NCBI RefSeq assembly: GCF_015832195.1
Contig: NC_052033.1
Location: 496,001 to 560,000, forward strand
DNA length: 64,000 bases
Reading direction: 5' to 3'
Origin: Motacilla alba alba
Lineage: Eukaryota > Chordata > Aves > Passeriformes > Motacillidae
Part shown: piece by piece, positions 59,601-64,000 of the stretch
Layout: every line of letters starts with the position of its first letter
How positions within the stretch are numbered: position 1 is the stretch's first letter
Translations under genes and position numbers: made by a program
Notes under the pieces: model-generated
Seen by the model: only the letters and a program-made list of their open reading frames with translations
The model's database searches: none
What the model was told of the DNA's origin: nothing

Positions 59601-62239
59601 GCAGTAACATCTGGATGAGGAACCTTAATAGCATCTGCTAGCTGATGAGAAATGAAACATTAAATGAACCTCTCCATGTACACCAAAACAGAAATGGGAG
59701 AGGGGAGGAGAGAAGAATTCTTCAGATTGACAGCACTGTTACATTAACAATCTGAGATGAAGGAAACTAGGGCAGTGGGAACATACTAAGATACAATGGA
59801 AGTATTTATCTGAGTAATGAGACCCCAGCAATGGCATTGCTGCAACACCAGCTCTTCCCTGACACCATAAGCAGGGCACACAGGGAAGAGGAAGCCTGTG
59901 TAATTGTTCCCTGTGTACCTGGTGCTGCACACAGGACTCCAAAACCTGCTGGTGCAGTTTGTCCAAACGCAAACCCTCCCCCAGAGTGTGAGGAGGCTGG
60001 GAAAACCACACCTCAGGCCTGCCCTGCTCCTGATAGGTGCTGGAAAGCATCAAAAGGTACTGTAGGCACCACACTCTACCTCTGGAAAAGTGCTATGCAG
60101 CACTATTTTCATAACTCTACAATCCAACCTGAGTGTTTCTTTTGGCCAAGGCTTCCATCCTTAACTCCTGGAGACTTCCCAAAATGTGATGAGGGAGGAT
60201 CTCTTCACAGCCATCATCAAACTGTCTTGATCCTACAACACACATATAAGAATACCCAAACCCAGAGGCAGGTCACTAAAGTTTGGCCTAGCAAAACCAA
60301 AACCCAGAGGTAAGATGTAAAGTTGAACCCTACCAGAAAAAGTCAGTGGTCCCCTGGGTGCCTTGGGGGGAACAGGATGTGCTACGAGATGTGCCACCTC
60401 CTTGGGTCTGTATTTTCGGACAAGGTAATTCTTCCGAACTGGAATTCTCCCGGCATCATGGGCAAGGCGTGGAGCATGAAGCTTCAGGAAATAAACAGTC
60501 ACAGTGCACTTAGGTACACACTGACTCACCTTTATTCCATCTGATCCTTTTAGGATATGCACAGTAGTCATACCAGTACACTTCCTGTAAGGGTGCTGCG
60601 AGTCCTGGATAGGGACTTTTCACATGGACATGTAACAACAGGACAAGGAAGGAATGGATTCAAAGTAGAAGAGTAGATTTAGATTACATATTAGGAAAAA
60701 TTCTTCTCTGTGAAGGTAGTGAGGCCCTGGCACAGGGTACTCAGAGAAGCTGTGGCTGCCCCATCCCTGGAAGTGTCCAAGGCCAGGGTGGATGGGGATT
60801 GGAACAACCTGGAATAGTGGAAGGTGTCCCTGCCCAAGGCAGGGGGGCTGGAAACAGATGAGTTTTAAAGTTCTCTCCAAGCCAAATCTTCTATGATTCT
60901 TCCCCTAAAAGACACCTTACACAGCTGTGCAGATACCAACTCAGTTACTGTCTTACTCCTCTGGATCTTGGTTTATAACAGGGGCACAAAAGGAGAGTTT
61001 TAAATCACTTTCCAAAAGAGATTTCTGCTGCTGTGTCACTCAAATGCTCCCACTCACACACTGTGATCTGAGTTTTGGAAGTAAAGCCATGAGAGCTACT
61101 AAACAACTTACAGGTCTTATTAGATCAGAAATTTGAAAATGTAATTTTGAAGATGCAGATGACTTATCCTTCCATTTGAAAGGACTATATAGGCACTTAT
61201 AATCCTTTACTTTTAGCAACTGAACCTGATGAGCTGACATTTTATGATGTTAAAAAACCTGACAGACAAAATGGCAGGAGAACTCAGCTTCAGGAGTGAG
61301 TTTTGGCTTAAGTAAATGGGCAGCAGCCTCTGTTAAACACCCAACAGGAGAGTATCCATTAAGGCAGCTGTTTCAAGCAGTAAAAATACTCATACATACT
61401 TTGTCCAGGTCCTCCACCTTAATTTCAAGTGCCTGGAGGTCCTCTCCTTGCAGAACACATGGAACAGGCTCAGGCTCAGGCTCTTCTACAATTGTTGAAC
61501 ATGGTTGTTCAAAAGTCTTTTCCTTCCTGCCTAAAAAAACAAATGAAGAGACTTCTTCAGTCTCCCAAGAAGGACCATATTCCTCTCAGGTTCGTTAATG
61601 ATTTCCAGCTGAACTGTATTTTGGGATTATTTCTCTTTAAGGTTGCAATGAATAATTAGATTGAGCATTTCTTGTAATTGAAAGAATGAACCTCTGAGAA
61701 GCTGCAAAGACCAAAGTGGGTCAAGTAGAAGTCAACTGTCTCACACTTTATTCAGATGAAAGACAACGGTAAGATAAATGCAAATAAATACAGATCCCTG
61801 CAGGTGGAACAACACATTCCTGGGAAGTTTCCAACTCTAGCTTCAAGTACAAGCACACAGATTCTCTGCGCTCACCCAGTACTACTCGGATAACAAAGCA
61901 CTGGGTTTCAAAGGCTGTTCAGTGGCAGAACAGCTCTGAAATACCAAACCCGGGTGCGGGGCAACTCCGCTGGCACCAGCGGGCCAAGCCGAACTCAGGA
62001 GATCCCACCAGGGACTGTTCCCCCTTAACCTGCGGGCCCCTCCCTGCTACTTTAAAACAAACAAAAAAATCACAATAATGACAGCAGGCCATTGGCTGGG
62101 GAAGGGGCTGGTTCCCGCCGCTTCAACCGCGGCCCCGCCGAGGCCGCAGGCCCGGCCGCCCGCTGCCGAGCCGCGCCCTGCTCCCGGCCGTACCAGGAGG
62201 AGTTCGGTTCCGAGACCGACTCCCCCACCGCGACGCCAT
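50669..62239 (-). CDS. MYCBPAP: MYCBP-associated protein
   Basis: Complete 881-aa model in 19 exons, all in frame: 62194-62239, 61400-61530, 60334-60481, 60129-60232, 59467-59641, 59038-59153, 58207-58357, 57912-58027, 57118-57218, 56363-56474, 55848-56037, 55131-55318, 54430-54576, 53966-54247, 53041-53162, 52197-52309, 51614-51735, 51207-51422, 50669-50734. Human MYCBPAP (947 aa) was found as a partner of the MYC-binding protein AMY-1 and is linked to sperm and motile cilia. Matching landmarks include LPHHILGSL, a YRQIQEERDLID helix, and an Ig-like ASH/MSP-type region at about 400-525 (GIAARLTFETL, VILPGETRRFSFIFKS, WEFRTHPLLLGGALLQV). Then come RTPERTPSPVDA, a LNKAALELC helix, and a Lys/Glu-rich tail (about 750-800). 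Exon 1 is the least certain: 46 nt with a good Kozak context and the right phase, but poorly conserved sequence. Confidence 0.94.
60600..60901 (+). mobile_element. CR1 LINE 3' fragment in MYCBPAP intron 2
   Basis: 5'-truncated CR1 copy. On the plus strand it has a decayed ORF2 end (AGGAAAAATTCTTCT through GTGGCTGCCCCATCCCTGG), then GTGTCCCTGCCCAAGGCAGG, ending in the tail CAAATCTTCTATGATTCT. It is antisense to MYCBPAP and of the same subfamily as the copy at 63160-63442. Confidence 0.85.
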
Positions 62240-62429
62240 GTCCGGGCCACCGGCACCGCGCCCGGCCCCGCCGCAGGCAGTGCCAGGCCGCGACGGGCAG
62301 CGCCGGGCCGCGACGGGCAGGCAGCGGCCTCCGGGCACCGCCCCCTGCTGGGGCTCCGCGGTACTGCTTCCCCCTGCCGGCACGCATGCGCCGTGCCGCT
62401 GCGACGTGGCCGGGGACAACGGGACATTG
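62040..62429 (-). promoter_or_regulatory. MYCBPAP: MYCBPAP promoter CpG island
   Basis: CpG-dense, GC-rich sequence around MYCBPAP exon 1. On the minus strand the CpG content extends about 190 bp upstream of the start codon and then grades into a GC-rich minisatellite. No TATA box recognised. Long open frames on both strands here are composition artefacts. Confidence 0.65.
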
Positions 62430-62660
62430 AGGATGTTGGGACTCTGGGGCTTCGGGACACCGGCGACACGGAACTCTGGGCGACTAGGAACACCAGGGTG
62501 GCGGGGCAGGGGGATACTGGGGTGCCGGGACTCCGGAATAACCCGGACACCAGGCATACGGGACACTGGGCGCTAGGACACTGCGCCACTAGAAACAGCA
62601 GGGCGCCGGGACACCGGGCCTCAGGGCACCCGGAACTCCGGGATACAGGAGCCCACCGTG
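62430..62660. repeat. Degenerate GC-rich minisatellite
   Basis: About 20 imperfect repeats of a 10-12-bp unit close to GGGACACCGG (variants GGGACTCCGG, GGAACTCTGG, AGGACACTGG, GGGATACTGG). It occupies nearly all of the gap between the RSAD1 3' end and the MYCBPAP promoter. Confidence 0.75.
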
Positions 62661-62727
62661 CAGTAACACCTCTCCCCAGCCAGCACCCCTGCCCCAACAC
62701 CCCTCAGCCAGCACAGTGCTCTTGTGG

Positions 62728-62733
62728 TTTATT
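62728..62733 (-). terminator. RSAD1: RSAD1 polyadenylation signal (AATAAA)
   Basis: Canonical AATAAA on the minus strand beginning only 8 nt after the RSAD1 stop codon, implying a 3' UTR of about 30 nt. It overlaps an AT-rich patch in otherwise GC-rich sequence. Confidence 0.7.
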
Positions 62734-62741
62734 ATGCATTA

Positions 62742-64000
62742 TTATCCATTGTGGCCGCTTACAGCCCTCACGCCCCTGCCACCGGCTCGTTCCTCCGCCA
62801 GGGTCCCCCTCGATGGGCGCCGGGCAGCACCCAGCACCCGCTGCAGCTGCCAGAGCAGGTCGGGCAGCAGCGAGTCCAGCACGGCCAGGCCAGCCCAGGT
62901 GCAACGCAGGCCACTGGGAAAGAGGTGGTGGTGAGACCCGGTGCCCCAGGGACACCCCCGGCCCTGCCCACAGCTCCCCGGGGCTCACCCGCTGTCCAGG
63001 ACAAGCCAGCCCTCCTGCTGCAGTGCCCGAGCCTCCCCTGGCTCCCCAAACACGGCCTGCAGGCTGAGCTGGGGAGAGAAGTGCTCCCATCGCTGTGTGC
63101 CCAGGGCAAGAGAAGGAGAGGGCATCAGCATCCCAGTACCCAAAGGGGCTGCAGGAGAGCTGAAGAGGGGCTTTGGAGAAGGGAATGGAGTGACAGGAAA
63201 AGGGATAGATGGAAAGGGCAGATGTGGATTAGATATTTGGAAGAAATTCTCCTGTGAGGGTGATGAGGCCCTGACACAGGCTGCCCAGAGAAGCTGTGGA
63301 CGCCACATCCCTGGAAATGTTCAAGGCCACGTTTGACAGGGCTCAGAGCAACTTGGTCTAGTGGAAGGTGTCCCTGCCCACGGCAGGACGTGGAATGAGA
63401 TGGGCTTTGAAGTGCCACCCAATCCAAACCATTCTATGATTAGCATTGGGTTGATGTGGGGGTGTCCCCACAGGTGGCTTCTCACCTCGTGTGTGATGCC
63501 TTCATCCGTGCGCAGTCCCAGGGTGAGCAGCTCCTCCAGCCTGTGGGGACACAGAGAGCTATGGGGCAGCACAGACAGGGAGGGGGCACGGCAGGGGGAC
63601 CCTAGTACTCACTGCTCCAGTGGGCTCAGCACCACCCGACTCCTGGTGCCATGTCCCTGGCTCTGCACCTCCCGCATCCAGGCAACAGGCTCCAGGATCT
63701 GGACACGAGCTTCCCGGCTGCAGCTGCCCTCACCCCGCAGCACGAAGCGCCCATGTGCCCCTGCAGCAACCCGGTAGGGGGAACGGAGTTCACGGGGCAC
63801 ATAGCCACACACTCCCCCCCACGCTGGCCCCCCATCACCCCCTTACCTGGCCCCACACCGATGTACTGATCAGCTCGCCAGTATGAGAGGTTGTGGGTGC
63901 TGAGGGCGCCCTGGGGGAGAACCCTGGGGTGAGGGGAGTGGCTGAGCTGCTGGGGGACCAGCATGACATTGGGGGACACAGCATGGGGGGCATCCCACCT
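62742..64000 (-). CDS. RSAD1: Radical S-adenosyl methionine domain-containing protein 1, C-terminal part
   Basis: Last five coding exons, all in frame: 63847-63910, 63613-63760, 63486-63540, 62989-63092, 62742-62913. They give 180 C-terminal residues of the mitochondrial HemW-like member of the radical SAM family, a relative of oxygen-independent coproporphyrinogen III oxidase thought to act in haem handling. Landmarks are STHNLSYWRADQYIGVGPGA followed by HGRF, ARVQILEP.AWM, GHGTRSRV, LTLGLRTDEGITHE, and a C-terminal winged-helix-like part with GLRCTWAGLAVLDSLLPDLL. The iron-sulfur CxxxCxxC motif belongs to upstream exons outside the window. The C-terminus has about 28 low-complexity residues with no clear human match. 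The bases AGGTGGGATG on the minus strand at the right edge could be the donor of the preceding exon, ending at 63999. Confidence 0.92.
63160..63442 (+). mobile_element. CR1 LINE 3' fragment in an RSAD1 intron
   Basis: 5'-truncated CR1 copy on the plus strand, inside the intron between the exons at 63486-63540 and 62989-63092. Visible parts are GATATTTGGAAGAAATTCT, GCTGCCCAGAGAAGCTGTGG, GTGTCCCTGCCCACGGCAGG, and a CCAAACCATTCTATGATTA end. Antisense to RSAD1. Confidence 0.88.

Noticed and set aside
62078..63067. 329-codon plus-strand open frame spanning the minisatellite
   Set aside because: Antisense to MYCBPAP exon 1 and RSAD1 exons. The repetitive peptide is explained by the GC-rich minisatellite and by composition.
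1..64000. A prokaryotic-style system (CRISPR array, operon, phage, toxin-antitoxin)
   Set aside because: The whole window is explained by vertebrate split genes, avian repeats and intergenic DNA. No regularly spaced repeats or compact same-strand intact reading frames are present.

Overview
This window is nuclear DNA of a vertebrate, almost certainly a bird and probably a songbird. The evidence is: split genes with GT-AG introns; CpG-island promoters; several truncated CR1 LINE 3' ends with the avian tail TTCTATGATT; one solo LTR that looks passerine; and intron lengths shorter than in mammals. All five genes lie on the minus strand, so transcription runs from high to low coordinates. Their order, RSAD1 > MYCBPAP > EPN3 > SPATA20 > CACNA1G, is the order on human 17q21.33. 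This is a conserved head-to-tail block, not an operon-like unit or a novel system.

Layout from right to left. 64000-62742 holds the last five coding exons of RSAD1 (HemW-like radical SAM family), with a very short 3' UTR and a degenerate minisatellite behind it. 62239-50669 holds a complete MYCBPAP, which I assembled as 19 exons encoding 881 aa. 50600-47000 is intergenic. 46980-37565 is EPN3: a CpG-island promoter, a non-coding first exon, nine coding exons for a 640-aa epsin, and a 3' UTR with an internal duplication. 37333-27103 is a complete SPATA20: 16 exons, 760 aa, with a CHWC thioredoxin-like motif. 27100-10100 is a gene-poor gap with AT-rich islands that look like non-coding regulatory sequence, an orphan CpG island near 22.1-22.3 kb, a CR1 fragment and a solo LTR. 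10060-8412 is the CpG-island promoter and first coding exon of CACNA1G (Cav3.1 T-type calcium channel). The rest of the window, down to base 1, is its first intron.

I built the gene models by reading splice junctions by eye and checking that every junction keeps the reading frame. All three complete models close without a frameshift or internal stop. The functions come from protein families I recognised. The genes share a neighbourhood but not a pathway: MYCBPAP and SPATA20 are testis/cilium-associated, EPN3 is an endocytic adaptor, RSAD1 is a mitochondrial haem-related protein, and CACNA1G is a membrane channel.

The most useful observations are about gene structure: a textbook U12-type donor at the end of CACNA1G exon 1 with a strong U2-type donor 28 nt downstream; two competing acceptors at SPATA20 exon 2 that would add or remove a mitochondrial presequence; and a 27-bp direct repeat between EPN3 and SPATA20 whose copies differ by one base, one carrying AATAAA and the other TATAAA.
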